Positions 1 to 9,220 of a stretch of 64,000 nucleotides of DNA are shown here, one piece after another. The position numbers and the translations under genes are program-made. How positions within the stretch are numbered: position 1 is the stretch's first letter; each line of letters starts with the position of its first letter. Origin of the DNA: Mycobacterium sp. ITM-2016-00316 (lineage in GTDB: Bacteria > Actinomycetota > Actinomycetes > Mycobacteriales > Mycobacteriaceae); contig NZ_CP134398.1 in NCBI RefSeq assembly GCF_002968335.2, positions 2,170,001 to 2,234,000 of the forward strand. The letters are read 5' to 3'. The notes below the pieces were generated by a model. The model was given only the letters and a program-made list of their open reading frames with translations. It was not told the DNA's origin and ran no database searches.

Positions 1-920
1 CCCCGGCCGAGGGCCGGCTGGAACGCCTGCGCGGGCGCCTGGCCAAATCGCAGAGCACCCTGGGCCGCGGCGTGCTCGGCCTGCTCGGCGGCGGCGACCT
101 CGACGAGGAGTCCTGGGAGGAGATCGAGGACACCCTGCTGATCGCCGACCTCGGACCGGTCGTCACCCAGAACGTCATCGCCGCGCTGCGCGCCAAGATG
201 GCCAGCGCCTCCGTGCGCACCGAGGCCGACGCCCGCACGGTGCTCAAGGAGGTGCTGATCTCCGAGCTGCGCCCCGACCTGGACCGCTCCATCCGTGCGC
301 TGCCGCACGATGACAAGCCCTCGGTCCTGCTGGTCGTCGGCGTCAACGGCACCGGCAAGACCACCACCGTCGGCAAGCTGGCCCGCGTCCTGGTCGCCGA
401 CGGGCGCCGCGTCGTGCTGGGCGCCGCGGACACCTTCCGCGCCGCCGCCGCCGATCAGCTGCAGAGCTGGGGTTCCCGCGTCGGCGCCGACACCGTCCGC
501 GGCCCCGAGGGCGCCGACCCCGCCTCGGTCGCATTCGACGCCGTCGACAAGGGCATCCAGAACGGCGCCGACGTCGTCGTCATCGACACCGCCGGACGCC
601 TGCACACCAAAACCGGCCTGATGGACGAGCTCGGCAAGGTCAAACGTGTCGTGGAGAAGCGCGCCAAGGTCGACGAGGTGCTGCTCGTCCTGGACGCCAC
701 CATCGGGCAGAACAGCCTGCCGCAGGCCAAGGTGTTCGCCGAGGTTGTCGCCATCACCGGAGTGGTGCTCACCAAGCTCGACGGCACTGCCAAGGGCGGT
801 ATCGTTTTCCGCATTCAGCAGGAGCTCGGTGTCCCGGTGAAGCTGGTCGGGCTCGGCGAAGGACCCGACGATCTGGCGCCGTTCGAGCCCGCCGCATTCG
901 TCGATGCGCTCCTCGGATAG
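1..920 (+). CDS. ftsY: Signal recognition particle receptor FtsY (5' end outside the window)
   Basis: This is the C-terminal NG domain of the SRP receptor GTPase, which docks SRP-bound ribosomes at the membrane for co-translational targeting. The reading frame is open from base 3 and the true start lies upstream, so the GTG at 72 is only an internal codon. Visible motifs are the P-loop [17 protein letters not shown], the G3 motif DTAGR and [10 protein letters not shown], and the typical end [12 protein letters not shown]. The partner GTPase ffh lies 6.7 kb downstream on the same strand. The variable N-terminal A domain cannot be judged. Confidence 0.97.
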   Translation, partial: PAEGRLERLRGRLAKSQSTLGRGVLGLLGGGDLDEESWEEIEDTLLIADLGPVVTQNVIAALRAKMASASVRTEADARTVLKEVLISELRPDLDRSIRALPHDDKPSVLLVVGVNGTGKTTTVGKLARVLVADGRRVVLGAADTFRAAAADQLQSWGSRVGADTVRGPEGADPASVAFDAVDKGIQNGADVVVIDTAGRLHTKTGLMDELGKVKRVVEKRAKVDEVLLVLDATIGQNSLPQAKVFAEVVAITGVVLTKLDGTAKGGIVFRIQQELGVPVKLVGLGEGPDDLAPFEPAAFVDALLG

Positions 921-944
921 CCGTTTGGCAACGCAGAAACACAC

Positions 945-1005
945 GTGTAACAGACAAGGCCAATCCGTTCACGCGCGCGAAACATCTGTGAACCACGGAT
1001 GAAAC
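945..1005 (+). promoter_or_regulatory. Candidate GlnR-binding region upstream of amt
   Basis: The 149-bp gap before amt holds a run of AC-type half sites: GTGTAAC (945-951), GTTCAC (967-972), GAAAC (979-983), GTGAAC (988-993) and GAAAC (1001-1005), spaced about 10-11 bp or twice that. Actinobacterial GlnR sites are alternating GTnAC and GAAAC half sites at 11-bp spacing, and amt-glnB-glnD is a classical GlnR target, so this is the expected place. The half-site order is not perfect, so the exact boundaries are inferred. Confidence 0.5.
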
Positions 1006-1069
1006 GCGCGCAAAAGAGTCTCTTCGGGAGGCCGATTCATCGGCGAAATCCCGAGGAGGTTCACACAAA

Positions 1070-2440
1070 GTGGTCTTTGCCTTAAGCGACGTCGTCACGG
1101 CTTTGCCGGACGATAGTTTCCTGCCGTTCGGCCCGGATGGATTGGACACCGGTAACACCGCCTGGGTCCTCATCTCGGCAGCCCTGGTGTTGTTCATGAC
1201 GCCCGGCCTCGCCTTCTTCTACGGTGGTCTGTCACGGCAGAAGTCCGTGCTGAACATGATGATGATGTCGTTCGGCTCGCTGGGCGTGGTCAGCGTCATC
1301 TATGTGCTGTGGGGCTACTCGATGTCCTTCTCCGCGGGACACACCGGTGAGCAGCCCGGGCTGTTCTTCGACAGCCCGTTCGCGTTGTTCGGCGTGAACC
1401 AGCTCGCCGAGGTCCGCGAGATCGACGGCGTCGAGACCTTCGTCTACGGCGGCTTCGGCACCGTTCCGGCCATCGTCTGGGTCGCCTTCCAGCTGACCTT
1501 CGCCGTCATCACCGTCGCGCTGATCAGCGGCGCGGTCGCCGAGCGCATGAAGTTCGGCACCTGGCTGGTCTTCGGCGGCCTCTGGGTCACCATCGTGTAC
1601 TTCCCGCTGTCGCACATGGTCTGGGGCGGTGGCCTGCTCTCGGCCAGCGACCAGGGCCTGGCGGCCAAGCTGTTCGGTGTCGACGAGGAAGGTGCGGCCA
1701 ACGTCGCACCCATCGACTTCGCCGGTGGCACAGTCGTTCACATCAACGCCGGTATGGCCGCACTGGTTCTCGCGCTGCTGCTGGGTAAGCGGGTCGGCTT
1801 CGGCAAGACCGCTTTCCGTCCGCACAACATCCCGTTCGTGATGCTCGGTGCCGCGATCCTGTGGTTCGGCTGGTTCGGCTTCAACGTCGGCTCCGAGGGT
1901 GGCGCCGACATGCTGGCCGGTCTGGTCTGGGTCAACACCACCGCCGCCACCGCCGCCGCGATGCTCGGCTGGCTGATCGTGGAGCGTCTGCGTGACGGCC
2001 ACGCCACCAGCGTGGGTGCCGCTTCCGGTGTGGTCGCCGGTCTGGTCGCCATCACCCCGGCCTGTGGCAACCTGACCCCGGTCTGGTCGCTGGTCGTCGG
2101 TGCGATCGCGGGTGTGTTGTCGGCCTTGGCAATCGGCCTGAAGTACAAGTTCGGCTACGACGATTCGCTCGACGTCGTCGGCGTGCACCTCGTTGCCGGC
2201 CTGTGGGGCACCGTCGCGCTGGGCTTCTTCGCCACCGACGCCGGCCTGTTCGTCGGCGGCGACTACAAGCAGCTGGTCGTCCAGATCGTGATCGCCGGGG
2301 TGGCGCTGCTGTTCACCGCCGTGCTCACGACCATCATCGCCTTCGCGGTCAAGCCACTAGGCTGGCGAGTCAGCAAGGAAGACGAAGACACCGGTATCGA
2401 TGAGACCGAGCACGCAGAAACCGCTTATGAACTCGCATGA
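1070..2440 (+). CDS. amt: Ammonium transporter Amt
   Basis: A 456-residue ammonium channel of the Amt/MEP/Rh family that brings ammonium into the cell. About eleven hydrophobic membrane segments are evident. The pore histidines sit in HINAGMAALV and GVHLVAGLWGT, and GGLSRQKSVLNMMM near the N-terminus is typical. Start is GTG, preceded by a strong AGGAGG at about 1053-1058. The C-terminal tail is acidic and cytoplasmic, the usual contact surface for PII. The gene is followed by glnB and glnD in the classic nitrogen-sensing order; PII probably gates the channel. Control by GlnR is likely from the upstream half sites. Confidence 0.97.
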   Translation: MVFALSDVVTALPDDSFLPFGPDGLDTGNTAWVLISAALVLFMTPGLAFFYGGLSRQKSVLNMMMMSFGSLGVVSVIYVLWGYSMSFSAGHTGEQPGLFFDSPFALFGVNQLAEVREIDGVETFVYGGFGTVPAIVWVAFQLTFAVITVALISGAVAERMKFGTWLVFGGLWVTIVYFPLSHMVWGGGLLSASDQGLAAKLFGVDEEGAANVAPIDFAGGTVVHINAGMAALVLALLLGKRVGFGKTAFRPHNIPFVMLGAAILWFGWFGFNVGSEGGADMLAGLVWVNTTAATAAAMLGWLIVERLRDGHATSVGAASGVVAGLVAITPACGNLTPVWSLVVGAIAGVLSALAIGLKYKFGYDDSLDVVGVHLVAGLWGTVALGFFATDAGLFVGGDYKQLVVQIVIAGVALLFTAVLTTIIAFAVKPLGWRVSKEDEDTGIDETEHAETAYELA

Positions 2441-2479
2441 TCGGGAACAATTGACTGAGTCCTGGAAGGAATCGACTAA

Positions 2480-2818
<339 letters not shown>

Positions 2819-2883
2819 CCAGTTCAAGGGTCGTTTCCCGGCCAAATATGACCGTTCGAATGTAGGGCCGGGGGAGGACCGAA

Positions 2884-5382
2884 ATGACTGATCAGACACC
2901 AGATCCCGCTGCCGGCGCTTCCCGATGGGAAGCGCCGGCAGCGGGATCGCCGCGTCCGGCCACCGATCTGGCCAAGGCGTCCAAGCAACTGCTCGACGTC
3001 GGTGGCAAGCAACTGGATTCGGCCGCACTCCGGGACGCGCTGCTGGATCTCAACGAATTCTGGTTGTCCACCAAGGCAGCCGAGATCGGGATCACCGCCA
3101 CCAGCGGGTTCGCCATCGTCGCCACCGGTGGCCTGGGTCGAGGCGAGCTGCTGCCGTACTCCGACCTGGATCTCATGCTGTTGCACGACAACATGCCGGC
3201 CGAGGCCGTCAGCCGGGTCGCCGAACTGCTCTGGTACCCGCTGTGGGATGCCAACATCCACATCGACCACAGCGTGCGCACCGTCCCCGAGGCGCTGAAG
3301 GTGGCCGGTGAGGACATCTCCGCCGGAATGGCCATGCTCGATGCCCGCCACATCGCCGGGGACGCCGAACTGTCCGCGCTGCTGACCGGCGGCGCGCGAC
3401 GCCAGTGGCGGATCGGAATCGCTTCGCGCTACGAGGAACTCGTCGCGCACACCCAGGCCCGCTGGGAGCGCAGCGGGCAGATCGCGCACCGCGCCGAACC
3501 CGACCTCAAGAACGGCCGCGGCGGCCTGCGCGACGTGCAGCTGCTCAACGGCCTGGCCATCGCCCAACTCGCGGACGTCTACCCGAGCCGGCTGCTGGCC
3601 TCACCCACCGGCACCCTCGGCGAGGCACACCTGTCGCTGCTCAACGTCCGCACCGAACTGCACCGCGTCTCCAAGCGGGGCCGCGAACAGGTGCTGGCCC
3701 AGTACGCCGACGAGATCGGCGCGGCCCTGCGCATCGGGGACCGCTTCGATCTGGCCCGCACCATCTCCGATGCGGCCCGCACCATCAGCTACTACGTCGA
3801 CGCCGGCATCCGCACCGCGGGGAATGCCCTGCCGCGCCGCGGATTTGCCGCATTGCGCCGCCCCGCCCGCAGACCGCTGGACGAGGGCGTCATCGAGTTC
3901 AACGGTGAGGTGATCCTGGCTCGCGACGCGAAACCCGAACGCGATCCGGGCCTGATCCTGCGGGTGGCCGCCGCCTCGGCCACCACTGCGCTGCCGATCG
4001 CCGCGTCCACACTGAGCCGGTTGGCCGGAGCCGCACCCGAACTGCGCACCCCGTGGCCGCGCGAGGCGCTCAAGGACCTGCTGGTGCTGCTGTCGGCGGG
4101 GCCGGCGGCGGTGAACACCGTGGAGGCACTGGACCGCACCGGGCTGTGGGGCCGGTTGTTCCCCGAGTGGGGAGCGGTGCGCGACCTGCCGCCCCGCGAT
4201 GTCGTGCACATCTGGACCGTCGACCGTCATCTGGTCGAAACCGTCTCCCGGGCAAGCGCATTCACCACCCGCGTGTCTCGGCCTGACCTGCTGGTGCTCG
4301 GTGCGCTGGTGCACGACATCGGCAAGGGGCGCGGTGGCGATCACAGCGTCATCGGCGCCGAACTGGCCACCCAGATCGGCACCCGGCTGGGCCTGTGGCC
4401 CTCCGATGTCGAGGTGCTGTCGAAGATCGTGCGCTACCACCTGCTGTTGCCCGACACCGCCACCCGCCGAGACTTACAGGATCCCAAGACCATTGCCACC
4501 GTGGTCGATGCCCTCGGCGGCGACTACCAGCTGCTGGAACTGCTACACGTGCTGGCCGAGGCGGACTCGCTGGCCACCGGTCCCGGGGTCTGGGGTGATT
4601 GGAAGTCCTCGCTCATCGGCGATCTGGTGCGCCGGTGCCGGCTGGTGATGGCCGGGGAACCGTTGCCCACACCGGACCCCATCGACCCCCGCTACCTGGA
4701 GTTGGCCGCCGGCGGGGTGGTTCACGTCGAGATGGTGCCCGGCGAAGGCCCGCACATCCACAACGTCACGATGATCGCGCCGGATCGACGCGGTCTGCTG
4801 TCCAAGGCGGCGGGTGTGCTGGCGCTCAATGCCCTTCGGGTGCACTCGGCCTCGGTCAACAGCCGCGACGGCGTGGCCATCAACACCTTCGCGGTCTCAC
4901 CGCATTTCGGGACACCACCGGCCGCCGAACTGCTGCGCCAGCAGTTCATCCTCGCCCTGGACGGTCAGCTCGACGTCATCGAGACCCTCGAGCGCCGCGA
5001 CCTGGAAAGCGCGGCCGCCGCTCCGCACCGGGCGGGGGAGACCCCGGCCTCGGTGCCGGTCAACCACACCATCGCCCCGCCGCGCATCCTGTGGACCGAC
5101 GGCGGCGCCCCCGGTGAGTTCTTCGTCCAGGTCCGCGCGACCGACCGGCCCGGTCTGCTGTCCCGGCTGACCGCCGTCATCGAACGCGACGGCCTGGACA
5201 TCAACTGGGCGAAGGTCACCACACTGGGGTCGGTGGTGATCGACGTCTTCAGCATCACGGTGCCCGCGCTGGCCGCCGGTGGGGACGCCGCCAAGATCGC
5301 CGAGGCCCGTGCCGAACTGGAACGTGATCTGTACGCCATGCTGCCCGCGCCGCCGCCGAAGAAGGTGTCCGAAGCGAGTTGA
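2884..5382 (+). CDS. glnD: PII nucleotidyltransferase / removing enzyme GlnD
   Basis: An 832-residue bifunctional sensor that adds and removes nucleotides on PII in response to glutamine. Domains in order: nucleotidyltransferase with [16 protein letters not shown] from about residue 82, helical middle region, HD phosphohydrolase with [12 protein letters not shown] near residue 477, and two ACT domains (about 624-700 and 745-815) that bind glutamine. The start ATG follows a GGGGGAGG Shine-Dalgarno. Codons 7-22 are made of a perfect inverted repeat (annotated separately), giving an Ala/Pro-rich N-terminal stretch not expected in orthologues. It ends 1 bp before the convergent molybdopterin oxidoreductase. 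Confidence 0.96.
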   Translation: MTDQTPDPAAGASRWEAPAAGSPRPATDLAKASKQLLDVGGKQLDSAALRDALLDLNEFWLSTKAAEIGITATSGFAIVATGGLGRGELLPYSDLDLMLLHDNMPAEAVSRVAELLWYPLWDANIHIDHSVRTVPEALKVAGEDISAGMAMLDARHIAGDAELSALLTGGARRQWRIGIASRYEELVAHTQARWERSGQIAHRAEPDLKNGRGGLRDVQLLNGLAIAQLADVYPSRLLASPTGTLGEAHLSLLNVRTELHRVSKRGREQVLAQYADEIGAALRIGDRFDLARTISDAARTISYYVDAGIRTAGNALPRRGFAALRRPARRPLDEGVIEFNGEVILARDAKPERDPGLILRVAAASATTALPIAASTLSRLAGAAPELRTPWPREALKDLLVLLSAGPAAVNTVEALDRTGLWGRLFPEWGAVRDLPPRDVVHIWTVDRHLVETVSRASAFTTRVSRPDLLVLGALVHDIGKGRGGDHSVIGAELATQIGTRLGLWPSDVEVLSKIVRYHLLLPDTATRRDLQDPKTIATVVDALGGDYQLLELLHVLAEADSLATGPGVWGDWKSSLIGDLVRRCRLVMAGEPLPTPDPIDPRYLELAAGGVVHVEMVPGEGPHIHNVTMIAPDRRGLLSKAAGVLALNALRVHSASVNSRDGVAINTFAVSPHFGTPPAAELLRQQFILALDGQLDVIETLERRDLESAAAAPHRAGETPASVPVNHTIAPPRILWTDGGAPGEFFVQVRATDRPGLLSRLTAVIERDGLDINWAKVTTLGSVVIDVFSITVPALAAGGDAAKIAEARAELERDLYAMLPAPPPKKVSEAS
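2902..2948 (+). repeat. Perfect 22-bp inverted repeat inside the start of glnD
   Basis: Left arm 2902-2923 begins GATCCCGCTGCC and right arm 2927-2948 is its exact reverse complement, with only GAT between. The structure starts 18 bases after the glnD start codon and would make a very stable mRNA hairpin just downstream of the ribosome binding site. There is no U-run, so a classical intrinsic terminator is unlikely. It could attenuate glnD expression relative to amt and glnB, or be a small mobile palindromic insertion kept in frame. Confidence 0.95.
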
Positions 5383-5383
5383 C

Positions 5384-7567
5384 TCAGGGCGTGGTCACGG
5401 TCACCCAGGTGTTGTTCACCGCCGCCGTGCCGGTGAAGGTGTCCACCTGATCGGGGTCGTGCAGATCGTTGACGTTGGCGCCGGGCAGCGTGTTGGCGTG
5501 CTGCCACCCGGTGTCGCGGTGGCCCCAACCGTGCGGCACGGCCACCGTGCCCACCCGCATCTCGTCGCTGATGTCCAGCGGGATGTCGATGTGCCCGATC
5601 TCCGAGGTGACGCGCACGGTGTCGCCTTGGGCCAGGCCGCGGGCGACCGCGTCATCGGGATGCATCAGCACCGTGCAGATGTTCTGTCCACCCGTCATCG
5701 ACGGCACGTTGTGCAGCCAGGAGTTGTTGCTGCGCAGATTCCGTCGGCCGATCAGCTGCAGCCGACCGGCACCGGGCTCCTCGCCCGGGGTGGCCAGTCG
5801 GGCCGCGGCGTCGGCGATGAACTCCTCCGGTGCCAGGTGTACCCGGCGATCCGAGGTGGCCAGCACCTTGCCCAGCCGGGGCTGCAGCGGGCCCAGATCG
5901 ATCCCGCCGGCACTGTGGCGCAGCGCCTTCATGGTGATGCCCTTGCGGCCGCGACGCAGTCGCCCGTACGGGCCGGTGGCCAATGCGGCGGCGGTGACCC
6001 GCAGTGGGTTGGCGAAGGCAATGAACTTCTCCCGCAGCGGTGCGGCGAACTGGCGCAGCGGGGCCGGGAGCAGTTCGAAGGTCAACCGGCTCAGGATCTC
6101 CCAGTCCTCCAGGGCGCCGATCGCCGGCTCGAAGCTGCGGTGCTGATAACGAATGTTGTTGCGCACGCTGAAGATGGTGGTGAGCAGGCCGACGTCCTCG
6201 CGTTCCAGCGGGGATACCGGTGGCAGGATGAAATCGGCGTGCCGGGTGGTTTCGGTGATGTACATGTCCACTGCCACATACAGATCCAGCTGCGCCAGGC
6301 CCTCGGCGAGCCGGCCTTTCTGCGGGATCGAGGACACCGGATTGCCGGCGTAGGTGATCATCGCCCGGATCTTGCCCGGGCCCTCGGTGAGGATCTCGTC
6401 GGCCATCGCCACCGCGGGCAGTTCGGCGCGGAACGCCTTGTACCGGCCGGAGCGGTCGGTCCACAGGCCGTGCCCGACCGGGATGAACTTGGCCAGCCGC
6501 GGTACGTCGACGATCGGCGTGGAGAACATCGTGCCGCCCGGCCGGTCCAGGTTTCCGGTGACCGTGTTGATCACCATGACCAGCCAGCTCACCAACGTGC
6601 CGGTCTCCTGCTGGCAGATGCCGATGCGGGCGTAGATCGCCGCCGATTCGGCGGCGGCGTGCTCGCGGGCCAGCGTCCGTATCTCGTCGGCATCGACACC
6701 CGCGCGGGTGGCCATGGCCTCGGGGGTGGCGTGGGCCACCAGGTCGGCGAGTTCGCGCCGTCCGCTCGCCACCTTGTCCAGGGACGCCGTGTCGCAGAGG
6801 TTCTCGTTGATGAGCACATGCAGCATGCCCATCAGCAGGTAGATGTCGCCGCCCGGGCGTACCGCGACGTGCTGGTCGGCCAGCCGGGAGGTCTCGGTGC
6901 GGCGGGGGTCGATGACCACGACCTTTCCGCCGCGGTCCCGGACCGCCTTGATGCGCCGTTTGGCGCCGGGCATGATCGACAGCGAACCGTTGGACACCGC
7001 CGGGTTCGCCCCCAGGATGACCAGCCGCTGGGTGCGGTCGATATCGGTGATCGGCACCAGGACGTTGGACCCGAACACCCGCCACGCGGCGTACTCGTGC
7101 GGCATCTGGTCGATGGACGAGGCCGAGTAGAAGTTCGGGGTGAGCAGCGCGATGCGCAAGGCGAGTCCGTACATGGCCCCGGAACTGTGCGCAGCCGGGT
7201 TGCCCAGGTACATGCCGAGCGCGCGCACGCCGTGCCTGCGGCGGACACGCCGCAGTCGGGTGCCGATCTCGGTGAAGGCCTCGGCCCAACTCACCGGTTC
7301 GAAGGAATCCCCGACGCGTCGCATCGGGGTGCGCAGCCGGTCCGGATCGTGGTGCAGGCCGCCCATCGCGGTGGCCTTGGGACAGATGTAGCCCTTGGAG
7401 AACACATCGTCTGGGTTGCCGGTGATGCGGCTGACCTGGTCATCGGTGACGGTGACGTGGATGCCGCAGTGCGCCTCGCACAGCGTGCACTGGCTGATGT
7501 GCGTCACACTCATCGGTTCGTCGAGGTTGCCGCGCACCTCGGGGAGGGGGACGTCGATCGCTGTCAT
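5384..7567 (-). CDS. Molybdopterin-dependent oxidoreductase (bis-MGD, 4Fe-4S)
   Basis: A 727-residue member of the DMSO reductase/formate dehydrogenase family. The N-terminal 4Fe-4S motif is complete (Cys27, Cys30, Cys34, Cys62). At the usual molybdenum-ligand region the sequence reads SASSIDQMPHEYA, with no Cys or Sec, so it is unlikely to be a classical formate dehydrogenase. The C-terminal molydopterin-binding domain ends with EIGHIDIPLDIS and HGWGHRD. No twin-arginine signal is seen, suggesting a cytoplasmic enzyme. An alternative start is Met19. It is divergent from ffh; a palindrome covers its probable -10 element. The substrate cannot be told from sequence. Confidence 0.85.
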   Translation of the reverse strand: MTAIDVPLPEVRGNLDEPMSVTHISQCTLCEAHCGIHVTVTDDQVSRITGNPDDVFSKGYICPKATAMGGLHHDPDRLRTPMRRVGDSFEPVSWAEAFTEIGTRLRRVRRRHGVRALGMYLGNPAAHSSGAMYGLALRIALLTPNFYSASSIDQMPHEYAAWRVFGSNVLVPITDIDRTQRLVILGANPAVSNGSLSIMPGAKRRIKAVRDRGGKVVVIDPRRTETSRLADQHVAVRPGGDIYLLMGMLHVLINENLCDTASLDKVASGRRELADLVAHATPEAMATRAGVDADEIRTLAREHAAAESAAIYARIGICQQETGTLVSWLVMVINTVTGNLDRPGGTMFSTPIVDVPRLAKFIPVGHGLWTDRSGRYKAFRAELPAVAMADEILTEGPGKIRAMITYAGNPVSSIPQKGRLAEGLAQLDLYVAVDMYITETTRHADFILPPVSPLEREDVGLLTTIFSVRNNIRYQHRSFEPAIGALEDWEILSRLTFELLPAPLRQFAAPLREKFIAFANPLRVTAAALATGPYGRLRRGRKGITMKALRHSAGGIDLGPLQPRLGKVLATSDRRVHLAPEEFIADAAARLATPGEEPGAGRLQLIGRRNLRSNNSWLHNVPSMTGGQNICTVLMHPDDAVARGLAQGDTVRVTSEIGHIDIPLDISDEMRVGTVAVPHGWGHRDTGWQHANTLPGANVNDLHDPDQVDTFTGTAAVNNTWVTVTTP

Positions 7568-7582
7568 GGGGGCCTCCGGCCA

Positions 7583-7608
7583 AATCTGTCATCGTGCGTT
7601 GACAGATT
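7583..7608 (-). promoter_or_regulatory. Palindromic operator overlapping the promoter of the molybdopterin oxidoreductase
   Basis: Perfect 9-bp arms AATCTGTCA (7583-7591) and TGACAGATT (7600-7608) are separated by 8 bp. On the minus strand the right arm overlaps TAATCT (7609-7604), a good mycobacterial TANNNT -10, placing the site where a repressor dimer would block transcription. It begins 16 bp upstream of the ATG. The cognate regulator is not identifiable here. Confidence 0.6.
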
Positions 7609-7646
7609 AGCGTCAGCGGGCCGCTTCGGGCCAGAACTTCGACCGT

Positions 7647-7652
7647 TAGGCT
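7647..7652 (+). promoter_or_regulatory. -10 element for leaderless ffh
   Basis: TAGGCT matches the mycobacterial TANNNT -10. The ffh GTG starts exactly 6 nt after it, and no Shine-Dalgarno is visible, so the transcript most likely begins at the start codon. Confidence 0.6.
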
Positions 7653-7658
7653 TATCGG

Positions 7659-9218
7659 GTGTTTGAATCGCTCTCTGACCGGTTGACCGGTGCACTGCAG
7701 GGCCTGCGCGCCCGGGGTCGGCTGACCGACGCCGATATCGACGCCACCGCGCGGGAGATCCGGCTCGCCCTGCTGGAAGCCGACGTCTCGCTGCCCGTGG
7801 TGCGCGCGTTCGTCAACCGCATCAAGGAACGCTCCAAGGGCGCCGAGGTCTCTGCCGCGCTCAACCCGGCCCAGCAGGTCGTCAAGATCGTCAACGAGGA
7901 ACTCGTCGGCATCCTCGGCGGGGAGACCCGACAACTGGCCTTCGCCAGGAACCCGCCGACGGTGATCATGCTCGCCGGTCTGCAGGGTTCCGGTAAGACG
8001 ACGCTGGCGGGCAAGCTGGCGCGCTGGCTCAAGGCGCAGGGGCACACCCCGCTGCTGGTGGCCTGTGACCTACAGCGCCCCGGCGCGGTGCGCCAGCTGC
8101 AGATCGTCGGCGAGCGCGCCGGTGTCGCGGTGTTCGCACCACACCCCGGGGTCTCACCCGACGGCGTGACCATCGACCAGATGACCAGCGGCGACCCGGT
8201 CTCGGTGGCCACCGCGGGGCTGGCCGAAGCCAAGTCCAAGCACTACGACGTCGTCATCGTCGACACCGCGGGCCGCCTCGGTATCGACGAGGAGCTGATG
8301 AGCCAGGCTGCGGCCATCCGCGACGCCGTCACGCCCGACGAGACGCTGTTCGTGCTCGACGCCATGATCGGTCAGGACGCCGTCACCACCGCCGAGGCCT
8401 TCGGCGCCGGGGTCGGCTTCACCGGCGTCGTGCTCACCAAGCTCGACGGTGACGCCCGCGGTGGTGCCGCGCTGTCGGTGCGCGAGATCACCGGCGTGCC
8501 GATCCTTTTCGCCTCCAGCGGCGAGAAGCTCGAAGACTTCGACGTCTTCCATCCCGACCGGATGGCCGGCCGCATCCTCGGCATGGGCGATGTGCTCTCG
8601 CTCATCGAACAGGCCGAACAGCACTTCGACGCCGAGCAGGCCGAGGCGGCCGCCGCCAAGATCGGCTCCGGCGAGCTGACCCTGGAGGACTTCCTCGAGC
8701 AGATGCTGGCCATCCGCAAGATGGGTCCGATCGGGAACCTGCTGGGCATGCTGCCCGGCGCCGGGCAGATGAAGGACGCACTGGCCGCCGTCGACGACAG
8801 TCAACTCGATCGCGTGCAGGCCATCATCCGTGGCATGACGCCCGCCGAGCGGGCCGACCCGAAGATCATCAACGGCTCGCGCCGGCTGCGCATCGCCAAC
8901 GGTTCCGGTGTCTCGGTGGGCGAGGTCAATCAGCTTGTCGACCGCTTCTTCGAGGCCCGCAAGATGATGTCCCAGATGGCAGGCCAGATGGGAATGCCAT
9001 TCGGGCGCAAGAGCTCCCCGCGCAAGGCCGGCAAGGGCAAGAACAAGCAGGCCGGTAAGAAGAAGGGCCGGGGGCCGACGCCGCCGAAGAATCAAATGGG
9101 CGCAGGCCTGCCCGCCGGGTTCCCGGATCTGACCGGGATGCCCAAGGGCCTCGACGAGTTGCCGCCCGGCCTGGCCAATATCGACCTGTCCAAGCTGAAG
9201 TTCCCTGGACAGAACTAG
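7659..9218 (+). CDS. ffh: Signal recognition particle protein Ffh (SRP54)
   Basis: The 519-residue SRP GTPase binds signal peptides of nascent membrane proteins and, with 4.5S RNA, hands them to FtsY. The N domain is followed by the G domain with GLQGSGKTT near residue 107, DLQRPGAV, DTAGRLG and TKLDGDARGG. The Met-rich M domain runs to about residue 440 (RKMMSQMAGQMGMPFG). A basic linker then a Gly/Pro/Leu tail end the protein. Start is GTG, apparently leaderless. The next gene begins 2 bp after the stop, as in M. tuberculosis (Rv2916c-Rv2915c). Confidence 0.97.
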   Translation: MFESLSDRLTGALQGLRARGRLTDADIDATAREIRLALLEADVSLPVVRAFVNRIKERSKGAEVSAALNPAQQVVKIVNEELVGILGGETRQLAFARNPPTVIMLAGLQGSGKTTLAGKLARWLKAQGHTPLLVACDLQRPGAVRQLQIVGERAGVAVFAPHPGVSPDGVTIDQMTSGDPVSVATAGLAEAKSKHYDVVIVDTAGRLGIDEELMSQAAAIRDAVTPDETLFVLDAMIGQDAVTTAEAFGAGVGFTGVVLTKLDGDARGGAALSVREITGVPILFASSGEKLEDFDVFHPDRMAGRILGMGDVLSLIEQAEQHFDAEQAEAAAAKIGSGELTLEDFLEQMLAIRKMGPIGNLLGMLPGAGQMKDALAAVDDSQLDRVQAIIRGMTPAERADPKIINGSRRLRIANGSGVSVGEVNQLVDRFFEARKMMSQMAGQMGMPFGRKSSPRKAGKGKNKQAGKKKGRGPTPPKNQMGAGLPAGFPDLTGMPKGLDELPPGLANIDLSKLKFPGQN

Positions 9219-9220
9219 AC

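Noticed and set aside
5279..7666. A 795-codon plus-strand open frame opposite the molybdopterin oxidoreductase
   Set aside because: Composition is low-complexity Gly/Arg/Val/His typical of an antisense shadow; the opposite strand carries all family motifs.
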